Assembly: GCF_050948175.1 (NCBI RefSeq) | Contig: NW_027490097.1 | Span: forward strand, 1,116,001-1,180,000 | Length of the DNA stretch: 64,000 nucleotides | DNA from: Xylocopa sonorina | Taxonomy: Eukaryota; Arthropoda; Insecta; Hymenoptera; Apidae | Reading direction: 5' to 3' | Shown: positions 27,483-38,778 of the stretch, in pieces | Layout of the letters: each line of letters opens with the position of its first letter | How positions within the stretch are numbered: the first letter of the stretch is position 1 | Translations under genes and position numbers: made by a program | Notes under the pieces: generated by a model | Told to the model about the DNA's origin: nothing | Seen by the model: the letters and a program-made list of their open reading frames with translations, nothing else | The model's database searches: none

Positions 27483-30400
27483 ACATAACCGGAAAAACTA
27501 GCACGCCAAACGTAATTTTAAAATCCGATCTTCTAATTTCACCAACTCGCTTCATGGTGGACACTGGGGCGGAAATAAATATTATAAAACGTTCGGCTCT
27601 AAAAGCATCCGCGCGAATCGATAAGTCCGAGATCGTAATAATAACAGGGGTAACCGATGGCAAAACCGCAACCTTAGGGACGGTGAATCTTGTCATTTTC
27701 GGTCGCGTCGTTCCTTTTAATGTGGTCGAGGATGATTTTCCCCTTAAACCAAGCGGGATCCTCGGCTCCGGGTTCTGTATGGACGCAGAAATCTCTTTCC
27801 CAAATAAAATAATCAAATGGAATGGTAAGAGAATTCCTTTCGAAGACGATATCGAAGCACTCGAGGAACCGTCACCGGACTCGAAAATAAAGCCTCTCCT
27901 ATCGCCGAAACGTAAACAAGCGCCGCGCACGGAATCTATTCCCCCTCCGCCGCCGCGCCCGCCGCGTAAATCATCGCCTCCGCTGAAACGCGATGCAGCA
28001 ACGAAATCGAAGCTTCGAATGCAAGACAAAGCAGCTTCTCCGAAGTCAGGAGACCGTATCTCCATTCCGCCGAGATCAAATATCGGTATCAAGGTCCGCG
28101 TAGTTAATTCGAACCTCGCGGAAGGTATAATTCCTCGTATCGATCTTGCGCCGGGTATATTTTTCGGAAACGCTCTCGTCAGAGTAATTCGGGGCAAAGC
28201 GGTAACTCGAATAATTAATTCATCCGACCGCGCCGTCGAAATCGCGTTACCAGAGATCATACTCGAGCCCGCGAAAATCATGACTCCCCTCCACGAGGAG
28301 GATAGTCCGTCGCTCTATCCGGTTTTTTCTAAATCTACTAAATCTAACGTATCCGCCGTACCGATCGGCTCATCCCAAAAAGGGAAAACTTCTATTTCTT
28401 TCTCGAGTCAGACACCATACTCGACAATCGAAACTCCTCCTTCGCGTTGCAAAATCGCGAATGTTCAACAAATCTCCTATGCTCAGGCGGTTAAAAATAA
28501 TATACAACAGGCGCCGTTAAAACAAACATCGAAATCCGCCAATCCTTCGAAATCTCGCCTAGACCGAATTCTTAGTCTCCTCCGTCTCGACCACCTCAAC
28601 GCAGAGGAAAGAGAGCACGTCGTCCGTCTCGTTCAAAGCACGCAGGAGCTTTTTCACATTGAGGGGGATAACTTAGGGCATACGTCAGCAACCACGCACA
28701 AGATTCCAACCGTCGACGACCGCCCCGTCAATGTGAAACAATACCGATTCCCACCAGCTCATAAGGAGGAGATTCGACGACAAGTCGACAAATTTTTACA
28801 AAATGGTGTCATCTCTCCATCTAAATCACCATATAATTCGCCATTGTGGGTTGTCCCAAAGAAACCGGACTCTTTGGGCAACAAGCAATGGCGCGTCGTC
28901 ATCGACTACCGCGCACTCAATGAGAAATCTGTCGCCGATGCCTATCCCCTCCCTTGCATTACCGAGATACTTGATCAGCTCGGGAGTGCGAAGTATTTTA
29001 GTACATTCGATCTCGCGAGCGGATTTCACCAGATCCCAATGGAGCCCGCCGATGCTCCCAAAACCGCTTTTTCGACGCCTCACGGGCATTATGAATTTAA
29101 AAGAATGCCATTCGGATTAAAAAATGCGCCAGCGACGTTCCAACGACTTATGGACAATGTCCTGTCCGGTCTCCAGGGGAACGAAATTTTCGTCTATTTG
29201 GACGACATTGTTATCTACGCTAGCTCTCTTCAAGAACATCGACTTAAATTCGAGAAATTAACTCAACGGCTCAAAGAAGCTAATTTAGTATTGCAGCCGG
29301 ATAAGTGCGAATTCTTGAGGAGAGAAGTAAGCTATTTGGGTCATATTATCAGTGAGCACGGTGTAAAACCTGACCCTGCGAAAATTAGCGCCGTCAAAAA
29401 TTTTCGGCGCCCGCGCAACGCGAAACAGATCAAACAATTCCTCGGGCTCGCGGGATACTACAGGCGGTTCATCGCAAATTTTTCTAATATTGCTAAGCCA
29501 CTTACAAATTTGTTAAAAAAAGACGCGCCCTTTGTATGGCGTAACGAGCATGAGAATTCATTCGTCAAACTCCGAGATTGCCTATGCGAAGCGCCTATCT
29601 TGCAGTACCCCAACTTTAAACAACCATTCGTGATAACGACCGACGCGTCCGCCGAAGCTATAGGTGCTATCTTGAGTCAAGGACCAATAGGCCGCGACTT
29701 GCCAATCGCGTACACGTCGCGACTGTTAAACGCTGCGGAGAAAAACTACTCCACGATCGAGAAGGAGTGTCTGGCGATTGTCTACGCCGTCCATTACTTT
29801 CGTCCATACATATACGGTAATCAATTCAAACTCGTTACCGACCATCGACCGTTAGTGTGGATGAATTCGGTCAAGGACCCGTCAAGTAGACTCGTACGGT
29901 GGAGGCTTAAGTTAGCGGAATTTGACTACGAGATGGTCTATAAAAGTGGAAAAACGAACCTTAATGCGGACGCATTGTCGCGGAATCCCGCTCAAATTTT
30001 TCCGCTCTCGTATTCAGAAAACTCGGAGGACGACATCTTCGATGTGCCTCCGGAAACCCGTAAAAAGTATACCACACTAGCGCCTCCTCCTACTCCGGTA
30101 ACATCAGAACCTGAATTACCGACTCCAGGCACGTCCTTCCGTACCAACACAGCACCACCTCCGCAAGTCGCCAGCGACAGCACCGACTTTTATACTCCTG
30201 CTCCAAATGAATTTTTCCGACGCGAACCTCTGTTTAATTTCAGCCGTGACGCATTATCAACGCGACGAGACAATGTAGTTGTCTTCGTCACGCAATCTGG
30301 GCACCCCTATGACACGGGCGCCAAAGATCTAGCGAACGCTGAAAAATTCCTTCCAAACAAAAATCACGTTCTTACCAAAGCCAAAGTCATACAAATCGGA

Positions 30401-32281
30401 AACGAATTCCAAATCCAGCTTCCAATCGTCGAACATTCCACCAGATCAATCAATTTCCAGACCGTAATAGAAACATTTAGATCCTTGTGCGACGTTGTAA
30501 ACGAATTACAATTACAAACATTTAGTATCGCACAAACCTATCTAGACTCCGTATCCTGGTCCCGAATCCAGAAAATCCTTCAGGACCTGTTTTACGAAAC
30601 GACTGTCCAGATTACGGTCTGCCAGGACCTCATTAAAACCCCTTCGGTCGAAGAGCGACTGAAAATAGTAAGAGAAAACCACGACTCCCCTGTGGGAGGT
30701 CACAAAGGGGTTAATAAAACTTATTCTCGCATCAGACAACAATACTTTTGGCCAAACATGAAAACACAAATACAAGAATATATTGGCAAATGTAAAAGTT
30801 GTCAGACAGAGAAACTGGTCCGGGTAAAGACCAGACAGCCTCTCACTTTAACCGACACCCCTGGCAGGGCATTCGATAAGATTTCAATGGACGTAATGGG
30901 TCCTCTTCCCGAAACTTCCGACGGTTATACAAGTATCCTCACGATCCAAGATCTCCTCACTAAATACTCAGTCGCAGTTCCTCTCAAAACCACCACCGCA
31001 GTAGACATTGCCGAAGCTTTAATAAAAGAATTCATTTGTAAGTACGGATGCCCGAAAGGCATACTCACGGACCAAGGTTCGAACTTTATAAATAGCTTGA
31101 TTAAAGCCATAGCAATCAAATTCCGTATTAAACAATACAAGTCCACTGCGTTCCATCCACAGACAAACGGGTCCGTTGAACGATCTCACCACGTCCTGGC
31201 CGAATATCTGAAGCATTACATAGAGTCGAGTAACGATTGGGTGAATTGGTTACCGTATGCAATGTTTTCACACAACACCAGTGTGCACGAGGGTACATTA
31301 TACACCCCACACGAACTAGTGTTCGGCAGGATAGCTAGGACGCCGTCAGCCACTCCTTTTCAGGACAGCTCTGATAACGAAACCTATAGCGACTATCTTA
31401 TACAACTTCAGGAGAAAATCTCGAAATCTCAGGATTTGGCTAAAGCCAATCTAGACAATGCGAAACGCCGTTCTAAATATTATTATGACCGAAATCTCAA
31501 TGTCCAAAACTTCGAGGTAGGCCAATGGGTCTATCTTTTAAAAGAGCCGAACAAACATAAGTTCCAGGCACAGTATTCTGGACCGTACCGTATCCTCGAA
31601 ATTTTGGGCAATTGTAATGTTAAGCTGAATGTAAAAGGGCGCCATAAAATTGTTCATACGAACAAAATCAAAATTTGTAAACGAATGCATAGTATGCAGA
31701 GTGTGGATGCTAGTGAAAGAAAAGTGCAAAAAACTGAAAATGAAGCCAGTGAGAGCAGTGACATTCAAACGAACGCTGAAAGTGAAAGCGACGAAAGTGC
31801 CTGCAATCCGAAGGAAGCCCGCAGCCACGGTCCAAACTCCAAACGTTATCGCCAGGATCAACCAGGCGAAAAACCTCAGATTCCGCAGCATCCAGACGAC
31901 AGGACCAAGAGAAGGATCCAGCATCCCGAAATCTACCCAACAGACAAGAGATCTCGGCATGGCCGAGATTCTTTTTCCAAGGGGGGTGGTGTAACGTCAG
32001 GCGTACCGCCTGCCACCCTCCGGCGTCCACCTCATCATCCCCAGCATCCGTATCCGGAGCCCCTGCACACGGGCCACCCGCCGACTCGCCGTCCTTACAG
32101 AAGGAGACAAAGGTACGAGAGGGAAGAAGGATGCAGCATGCCGCGCCCACGCGCGATCTCCACACACGAGGGGGAGGACTTCACCCCGTATTACGAGGGC
32201 GAGGAGCTCTCCGACACGTACTGGGCCGAATCCCCAGCGATCACGAAGCCCTATACGTACTTCTCGTACATGTGGGATTAG
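27362..32281 (+). CDS. pol: Pol polyprotein (protease, RT, RNase H, integrase), -1 frame
   Basis: Copies the RNA to DNA and integrates it. The frame opens at 27362 and is probably reached by frameshifting from gag; the first ATG is at 27554, inside the protease. Residues counted from that ATG: protease DTGA at 3-6; Lys/Pro-rich linker ~100-330; reverse transcriptase ~385-600 with FDLASG (D486) and YLDD (548-551); RNase H with TTDAS (D697), E736/E738 and TDHRPL (D763); a ~200-residue linker; integrase zinc finger H1043-H1050-C1080-C1083; catalytic D1113, D1173 and E1209, which is D,D-35-E; GPY motif at 1343-1345; then a basic, Pro/Arg-rich tail. All catalytic residues are present and no break is seen. 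The last ~97 residues, from 31990 on, lie in the 3' LTR; stop TAG at 32279-32281. Confidence 0.95.
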   Translation, partial: KFGKRQWPPHPPRDRWRGRAPSPSSRREQLQRGNRRNAAINITGKTSTPNVILKSDLLISPTRFMVDTGAEINIIKRSALKASARIDKSEIVIITGVTDGKTATLGTVNLVIFGRVVPFNVVEDDFPLKPSGILGSGFCMDAEISFPNKIIKWNGKRIPFEDDIEALEEPSPDSKIKPLLSPKRKQAPRTESIPPPPPRPPRKSSPPLKRDAATKSKLRMQDKAASPKSGDRISIPPRSNIGIKVRVVNSNLAEGIIPRIDLAPGIFFGNALVRVIRGKAVTRIINSSDRAVEIALPEIILEPAKIMTPLHEEDSPSLYPVFSKSTKSNVSAVPIGSSQKGKTSISFSSQTPYSTIETPPSRCKIANVQQISYAQAVKNNIQQAPLKQTSKSANPSKSRLDRILSLLRLDHLNAEEREHVVRLVQSTQELFHIEGDNLGHTSATTHKIPTVDDRPVNVKQYRFPPAHKEEIRRQVDKFLQNGVISPSKSPYNSPLWVVPKKPDSLGNKQWRVVIDYRALNEKSVADAYPLPCITEILDQLGSAKYFSTFDLASGFHQIPMEPADAPKTAFSTPHGHYEFKRMPFGLKNAPATFQRLMDNVLSGLQGNEIFVYLDDIVIYASSLQEHRLKFEKLTQRLKEANLVLQPDKCEFLRREVSYLGHIISEHGVKPDPAKISAVKNFRRPRNAKQIKQFLGLAGYYRRFIANFSNIAKPLTNLLKKDAPFVWRNEHENSFVKLRDCLCEAPILQYPNFKQPFVITTDASAEAIGAILSQGPIGRDLPIAYTSRLLNAAEKNYSTIEKECLAIVYAVHYFRPYIYGNQFKLVTDHRPLVWMNSVKDPSSRLVRWRLKLAEFDYEMVYKSGKTNLNADALSRNPAQIFPLSYSENSEDDIFDVPPETRKKYTTLAPPPTPVTSEPELPTPGTSFRTNTAPPPQVASDSTDFYTPAPNEFFRREPLFNFSRDALSTRRDNVVVFVTQSGHPYDTGAKDLANAEKFLPNKNHVLTKAKVIQIGNEFQIQLPIVEHSTRSINFQTVIETFRSLCDVVNELQLQTFSIAQTYLDSVSWSRIQKILQDLFYETTVQITVCQDLIKTPSVEERLKIVRENHDSPVGGHKGVNKTYSRIRQQYFWPNMKTQIQEYIGKCKSCQTEKLVRVKTRQPLTLTDTPGRAFDKISMDVMGPLPETSDGYTSILTIQDLLTKYSVAVPLKTTTAVDIAEALIKEFICKYGCPKGILTDQGSNFINSLIKAIAIKFRIKQYKSTAFHPQTNGSVERSHHVLAEYLKHYIESSNDWVNWLPYAMFSHNTSVHEGTLYTPHELVFGRIARTPSATPFQDSSDNETYSDYLIQLQEKISKSQDLAKANLDNAKRRSKYYYDRNLNVQNFEVGQWVYLLKEPNKHKFQAQYSGPYRILEILGNCNVKLNVKGRHKIVHTNKIKICKRMHSMQSVDASERKVQKTENEASESSDIQTNAESESDESACNPKEARSHGPNSKRYRQDQPGEKPQIPQHPDDRTKRRIQHPEIYPTDKRSRHGRDSFSKGGGVTSGVPPATLRRPPHHPQHPYPEPLHTGHPPTRRPYRRRQRYEREEGCSMPRPRAISTHEGEDFTPYYEGEELSDTYWAESPAITKPYTYFSYMWD
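27368..27416 (+). promoter_or_regulatory. Programmed -1 frameshift site with stem-loop
   Basis: The heptamer GGGAAAC (27368-27374) is in the correct phase of gag (G GGA AAC) and fits the X XXY YYZ rule for -1 slippage; the same heptamer is used by some retroviruses. The pol frame opens only 6 nt upstream, after a TAA at 27359. Six nt after the heptamer, GGCCTC (27381-27386) can pair with GAGGCC (27411-27416), and inside that CACC (27389-27392) with GGTG (27405-27408), leaving a 12-nt loop. Heptamer, spacer length and stem together make a convincing signal. Efficiency is unknown. Confidence 0.75.
31952..31970 (+). other. Perfect 8-bp hairpin just upstream of the polypurine tract
   Basis: ATCTCGGC and GCCGAGAT are perfect inverted repeats separated by ATG. 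They end 8 bp before the polypurine tract, inside the coding tail of pol. It may be a chance palindrome or an RNA structure near the plus-strand primer. Confidence 0.6.
31979..31989 (+). promoter_or_regulatory. Polypurine tract
   Basis: AAGGGGGGTGG directly abuts TGTAAC, the start of the 3' LTR at 31990. This is the expected place and composition for the plus-strand primer of reverse transcription, with one T interrupting the purines. It is also coding, as Lys-Gly-Gly-Gly of Pol. Confidence 0.8.
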
Positions 32282-33604
32282 AATAAGGACACTACTCACC
32301 TATCTACATACACACCAACACACACCTAGATTTAAGTGAATATATGTATATATTTCATTCATGCACGGCTATGTTCCGTGCACTCGCGCGCACACTCGAC
32401 GCTCGCGGCTCACGCTTAACGCGGGCCGCGCCCCACTCCGAACGGCCGCCCCACCACGAGGGCCGAGCGGCCGCCCTACTCCGACCGTCCGCCCCACCGC
32501 GAGGGCCCAGCGACTCGCGCGCCGCGCGACCCGAGGAGGTCGCGGACGCGAGATCCGAGAGTCAGTTCCAATCTCACCTCCGAACCGGAGAGTTGGTATC
32601 TCATCTCCGAACTGGAGAGTTCGTATCTCATCTCCGAACCGAGGAGTTCTAATCCAGCATCCGAACGATGCACTTCCGATCCGAGCAATAGGCTCATTCG
32701 CAACGAGCAATTAGCTCTAATGCATTCGTCTCTATCCATACTCCCATAGCGGAGTCCATTCGATACTTTATACTATTTCTAATTCTCATTGTAATCGCTA
32801 GTCAGTAACTTAGAATTTAGTCAAGTGTATCTAGTATAGTGAAATCATAGAATATAGTTTATTTTTACCAGATTCAAAGTATCTTTATTCGAGTTCAAAT
32901 ACAATTCCTTAATTCTAATCCACGGGTACGCTCGCGATTATTCTAATTCTATATCTCATCTACGATAGTCTTGAGGCTCGACGACTAGAGCGAACCAGCG
33001 CTTAGTTGCTCCATCCTCACTTCTACCGTGTACAGAATATCTTGCGCCCAGGTCGATCCCGGTAAGCTAGAGCGAACCAACGCTTAGCTGCGCCGTACTC
33101 AACCGAAGTTCAAGTATTCTCGATGAGCCTTGCACCTCCGACGAAGCGTACACGACGCGCGGGGAGGAGAGAGTTCATTCGTCGCCTCGCTCGGGAATAC
33201 GTGGGTGATGCACCAGAATATTCAATTTCCTACGTTCGAGTCCTGGTTCCTGTGAAGGAGGTTTCCTTCGCCGCACGACCCGTACGAGTCGCCAATCGTC
33301 AGGGCCAAACGCCGATACCTGCCAGCCGGAGTCAACCCGCCTGGACGCTTATTCCCGTAGACGTACCTCCGTTCCAGCCGTACGCCGCCGCCATCCCGGT
33401 TGCGGATCCAAGGCGCTCCAGGTACCTGGAAAGAGAAATCAGACAGCGGAATCAAGCCTTCGCAAGGCAAGTTTAGTGTTAATTACCGTTTTATCGAGTC
33501 CGAAACGCCAACGAACCCGGTCCGGACGCAATTCGCGTTATTTTCGGGAACGGTTACGACTTTGTGCCACCGTTGCGAGCGCAACCGCACCTCGGGACGT
33601 GACA
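31990..33604 (+). repeat. 3' long terminal repeat, 1615 bp
   Basis: Same boundaries as the 5' LTR (TGTAAC to GTGACA) but 54 bp longer. The extra length is two more copies of a 27-bp unit: 32564-32590, 32591-32617 and 32618-32644, against one copy in the 5' and solo LTRs. I count about 13 substitutions against the 5' LTR (about 0.8%), several clustered near 33088-33101. The first 292 bp encode the Pol C-terminus and stop. The LTR-internal frame is open at 33123-33476, but the splice donor has become GCAAGT. Confidence 0.95.
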
Positions 33605-34270
33605 CATTAGAACTCTGTCGCTACTATACGTAGACATCTGCAAACGCTATTTCCTTGCTAGGAAGTGTCGCATTTACATTCATTTGAAGTGTAGACGAGG
33701 AATACATGACACTTCGCATATCATATTATATCTTACCATGAAACATAGAAATGAGATGCGATATCTCGTTTTAAGAAGGATTTGAACTCAATTGCTACGA
33801 TACCTAGACATCTGCAGACGCTATTTCCTAGCAAGGAAGTGTCGCATTTACATTCATTTGAAGTGTAGACGAGGAATACATGACACTTCGCAAATCATAT
33901 TATATCTTACCATGAAACACAGAAATGAGATGCGATATCGCGTTCTAAGAAGCATTAGAACTGTATTGCTACGATACCTAGACATCTGCAGACGCTATTT
34001 CCTTGCATGGAAGTGTCGCATTTACATTCATTTGAAGTGTAGACGAGGAATACATAACACTTCGCAAATCATATTGTATCTTACCATGAAACATAGAAAT
34101 GAGATGCGATATCGCGTTTTAAGAAGCATTAGAACTCTATTGCTACGATACCTAGACATCTGCAGACGCTATTTCCTAGCAAGGAAGTGTCGCATTTACA
34201 TTCATTTGAAGTGTAGACGAGGAATACATGACACTTCGCAAATCATATTACATCTTACCATGAAACACAG

Positions 34271-37200
34271 AAATGAGATGCGATATCGCGTTTTAAGAAG
34301 CATTAGAACTCTATCGCTACGATACGTAGACATCTGCAGGCGCTATTTCCTAGCAAGGAAGTGTCGCATTTACAATCATTTGAAGTGTAGACGAGGAATA
34401 CATGACACTTCGCAAATCATATTATATCTTACCATGAAACATAGAAATGAGATGCGATATCGCGTTTTAAGAAGCATTAGAGCACAATTGCTACGATAGG
34501 TAGACATTTGCAAACGCTAGTTCCTTGCAAGGAAGTGTCGCATTTACATTCATTTGAAGTGTAGACGAGGACTACATAACACTTAGCAAATCATATTATA
34601 TCTTACCATGAATCATAGAAATGAGATGCGATATCGCGTTTTAAGAAGCATTAGAACACTATTGCTACGATACGTAGACATCTGCAAACGCTATTTCCTA
34701 GCAAGAAAGTGTCGCATTTACATTCATTTGAAGTGTCGGCGAGGAATACATAACACTTCGCAAATCATATTATATCTTACCATGAAACATAGAAATGAGA
34801 TGCGATATCGCGTTTTAAGAAGCATTAGAAATCTATTGCTACGATACGTAGACATCTACAAACGCTATTTCCTAGCAAGGAAGTGTCGCATTTACATTCA
34901 TTTGATGTGTAGGCGAGGAATACATAACACTTCGCAATGAATATTACATCTTATCATGAAACATGGAAATGAGATGCGATATCTCGTTTTAAGAAGCATT
35001 TGAACTCTATTGCTTCGATACGTAGACATCTGCAAACGCTATGTCCTAGCAAGGAAGTGTCGCATTTACATCCATTAGAATCGTAGACGAGGAATGCATA
35101 ACACTTCGCAATGAATATTATATCTTACCATGAAACATAGAAATGAGATGCGATATCGCGTTTTAAGAAGCATTAGAAATCTATTGCTACGATACGTAGA
35201 CATCTACAAACGCTATTTCCTAGCAAGGAAGTGTCGCATTTACATTCATTTGATGTGTAGGCGAGGAATACATAACACTTCGCAATGAATATTACATCTT
35301 ATCATGAAACATGGAAATGAGATGCGATATCTCGTTTTAAGAAGCATTTGAACTCTATTGCTTCGATACGTAGACATCTGCAAACGCTATGTCCTAGCAA
35401 GGAAGTGTCGCATTTACATCCATTAGAATCGTAGACGAGGAATGCATAACACTTCGCAATGAATATTATATCTTATCATGATACATAGGTATGAGATGCG
35501 ATATCACGTTTTAAGAAGCATTTGAACTCCATTGCTTGGATTCGTAGACATCTGCAAGCACTATTTCCTTGCAAGGAAGTGTCGCATTTACATTCATTTG
35601 AAGTGTAGACGAGGAATACATGACACTTCGCAATGAATATTATATCTTACCATGAATCATAGAAATGAGATGCGATATCGCGACTTAAGAATCATAAGAA
35701 CTCTATTGCTACGATACGCAGACATCTGCAAACGCTATTTCCTTGCAAGGAAGTGTCTCATTTACATTCATTTGAAGTGTAGGCGAGGAATACATAACAC
35801 TTCGCAAATCATATTATATCTTACCATGAAACATAGAAATGAGATGCGATATCGCGTTTTAAGAAGCATTAGAACTCTATTGCTACGATACCTAGACATC
35901 TGCAGACGCTATTTCCTAGCAAGAAAGTGTCGCATTTACATTCATTTGATGTGTAGGCGAGGAATACATAACACTTCGCCAATCATATTATATCTTAGCA
36001 TGAAACATAGAAATGAGATACGATATCACGTTTTAAGAAGAAATAGAACTCTATCCCTACGATACGTAGACATCTGCAAACGCTATTCCCTAGCAAGGAA
36101 GTGTCGCATTTACATTCATTTGAAGTGTAGACGAGGAAGACATAACACTTCACAAATCATATTATATCTTACCATGAAACACAGAAATGAGATGCGATAT
36201 CGCGTTTTAAGAAGCATTAGAATTCTATTGCTACGATACCTAGACATCTGCAGACGCTATTTCCTAGCAAGGAAGTGTCGCATTTACATTCATTTGAAGT
36301 GTAGGCGAGGAATACATAACACTTCGCAATGAATATTACATCTTATCATGAAACATAGGTATGAGATGCGATTTCTCGTTTTAAGAAGCATTTGAACTCT
36401 ATTGCTTCGATACGTAGACATCTGCAAACGCTATGTCCTAGCAAGGAAGTGTCGCATTTACATCCATTTGAATTGTAGACGAGGAATGCATAACACTTCG
36501 CAATGAATATTATATCTTATCTTGAAACATGGATATGAGATGCGATATCACGTTTTAAGAAGCATTAGAACTCCATCCCTACGATAAGTAGACATCTGCA
36601 AACGTTATTTCCTTGCAAGGAAGTGTTGCACTTTCATTCATTTGAAGTGTAGACGAGGAATACATAAAACTTCGCCAATCATATTACATCTCATCCTGAA
36701 ACATAGAAATGAGATGCGATATCGCGTTTTAAGAAGCATTAGAACTCTATCGCTACGATACGTAGACATCTGCAGGCGCTATTTCCTAGCAAGGAAGTGT
36801 CGCATTTACAATCATTTGAAGTGTAGACGAGGAATACATGACACTTCGCAAATCATATTATATCTTACCATGAAACATAGAAATGAGATGCGATATCGCG
36901 TTTTAAGAAGCATTAGAGCACAATTGCTACGATAGGTAGACATTTGCAAACGCTAGTTCCTTGCAAGGAAGTGTCGCATTTACATTCATTTGAAGTGTAG
37001 ACGAGGACTACATAACACTTAGCAAATCATATTATATCTTACCATGAATCATAGAAATGAGATGCGATATCGCGTTTTAAGAAGCATTAGAACACTATTG
37101 CTACGATACGTAGACATCTGCAAACGCTATTTCCTAGCAAGAAAGTGTCGCATTTACATTCATTTGAAGTGTCGGCGAGGAATACATAACACTTCGCAAA

Positions 37201-38778
37201 TCATATTATATCTTACCATGAAACATAGAAATGAGATGCGATATCGCGTTTTAAGAAGCATTAGAAATCTATTGCTACGATACGTAGACATCTACAAACG
37301 CTATTTCCTAGCAAGGAAGTGTCGCATTTACATTCATTTGATGTGTAGGCGAGGAATACATAACACTTCGCAATGAATATTACATCTTATCATGAAACAT
37401 GGAAATGAGATGCGATATCTCGTTTTAAGAAGCATTTGAACTCTATTGCTTCGATACGTAGACATCTGCAAACGCTATGTCCTAGCAAGGAAGTGTCGCA
37501 TTTACATCCATTAGAATCGTAGACGAGGAATGCATAACACTTCGCAATGAATATTATATCTTATCATGATACATAGGTATGAGATGCGATATCACGTTTT
37601 AAGAAGCATTTGAACTCCATTGCTTGGATTCGTAGACATCTGCAAGCACTATTTCCTTGCAAGGAAGTGTCGCATTTACATTCATTTGAAGTGTAGACGA
37701 GGAATACATGACACTTCGCAATGAATATTATATCTTACCATGAATCATAGAAATGAGATGCGATATCGCGACTTAAGAATCATAAGAACTCTATTGCTAC
37801 GATACGCAGACATCTGCAAACGCTATTTCCTTGCAAGGAAGTGTCTCATTTACATTCATTTGAAGTGTAGGCGAGGAATACATAACACTTCGCAAATCAT
37901 ATTATATCTTACCATGAAACATAGGAATGAGATGCGATATCGCGTTTTAAGAAGCATTAGAACTCTATTGCTACGATACCTAGACATCTGCAGACGCTAT
38001 TTCCTAGCAAGAAAGTGTCGCATTTACATTCATTTGATGTGTAGGCGAGGAATACATAACACTTCGCCAATCATATTATATCTTAGCATGAAACATAGAA
38101 ATGAGATACGATATCACGTTTTAAGAAGAAATAGAACTCTATCCCTACGATACGTAGACATCTGCAAACGCTATTCCCTAGCAAGGAAGTGTCGCATTTA
38201 CATTCATTTGAAGTGTAGACGAGGAAGACATAACACTTCACAAATCATATTATATCTTACCATGAAACACAGAAATGAGATGCGATATCGCGTTTTAAGA
38301 AGCATTAGAATTCTATTGCTACGATACCTAGACATCTGCAGACGCTATTTCCTAGCAAGGAAGTGTCGCATTTACATTCATTTGAAGTGTAGGCGAGGAA
38401 TACATAACACTTCGCAATGAATATTACATCTTATCATGAAACATAGGTATGAGATGCGATTTCTCGTTTTAAGAAGCATTTGAACTCTATTGCTTCGATA
38501 CGTAGACATCTGCAAACGCTATGTCCTAGCAAGGAAGTGTCGCATTTACATCCATTTGAATTGTAGACGAGGAATGCATAACACTTCGCAATGAATATTA
38601 TATCTTATCTTGAAACATAGATATGAGATGCGATATCACGTTTTAAGAAGCATTAGAACTCCATCCCTACGATAAGTAGACATCTGCAAACGTTATTTCC
38701 TTGCAAGGAAGTGTTGCACTTTCATTCATTTGAAGTGTAGACGAGGAATACATAAAACTTCGCCAATCATATTATATC
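34271..38778 (+). repeat. Large duplication of 12-14 monomers, two copies
   Basis: The segment 34271-36686 recurs as 36707-38778. The shift is 2436 bp (14 monomers) at the left end and 2088 bp (12 monomers) at the right, because the first copy has an extra 348-bp dimer: 34765-35112 is repeated at 35113-35460. Landmarks shared in order include ATCTGCAGGCGC (34334, 36770), AACGCTAGTTCC, TTGCTTGGATTCGTAG, ATACGCAGACATC and CAAGCACTATTTCC. The two copies are almost identical by eye. Confidence 0.88.

Larger units (their letters stand above)
24508..33604 (+). mobile_element. Complete Ty3/Gypsy LTR retrotransposon with mismatched LTRs
   Basis: A 9097-bp element inserted in the satellite: 5' LTR (24508-26068), primer site, gag, pol, polypurine tract and 3' LTR (31990-33604). 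LTR ends are TGTAACGTC and GACGTGACA, an imperfect terminal inverted repeat, and are confirmed by the solo LTR at 52675-54235. Gag and Pol frames are open throughout. The domain order protease, RT, RNase H, integrase is that of Ty3/Gypsy (Metaviridae); I cannot assign the clade. No env frame follows pol. Odd points: the LTRs differ by 54 bp in length; the 4-bp flanks are CTTT and CATT, not an exact duplication; and the satellite restarts about 52 bp earlier in phase on the right than where it stopped on the left. Confidence 0.96.

Noticed and set aside
27280..28281. 333-codon minus-strand frame antisense to gag and pol
   Set aside because: A shadow of the coding strand with no recognisable motif; the plus-strand frames contain zinc knuckles and the protease motif.
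32282..33604. An env gene downstream of pol
   Set aside because: Pol ends within the 3' LTR and no additional frame of suitable length or with a signal peptide follows.
24504..33608. CTTT and CATT as a target duplication of the complete element
   Set aside because: One mismatch in four bases is not informative, and the satellite phase differs on the two sides, so the flanks do not come from one site.
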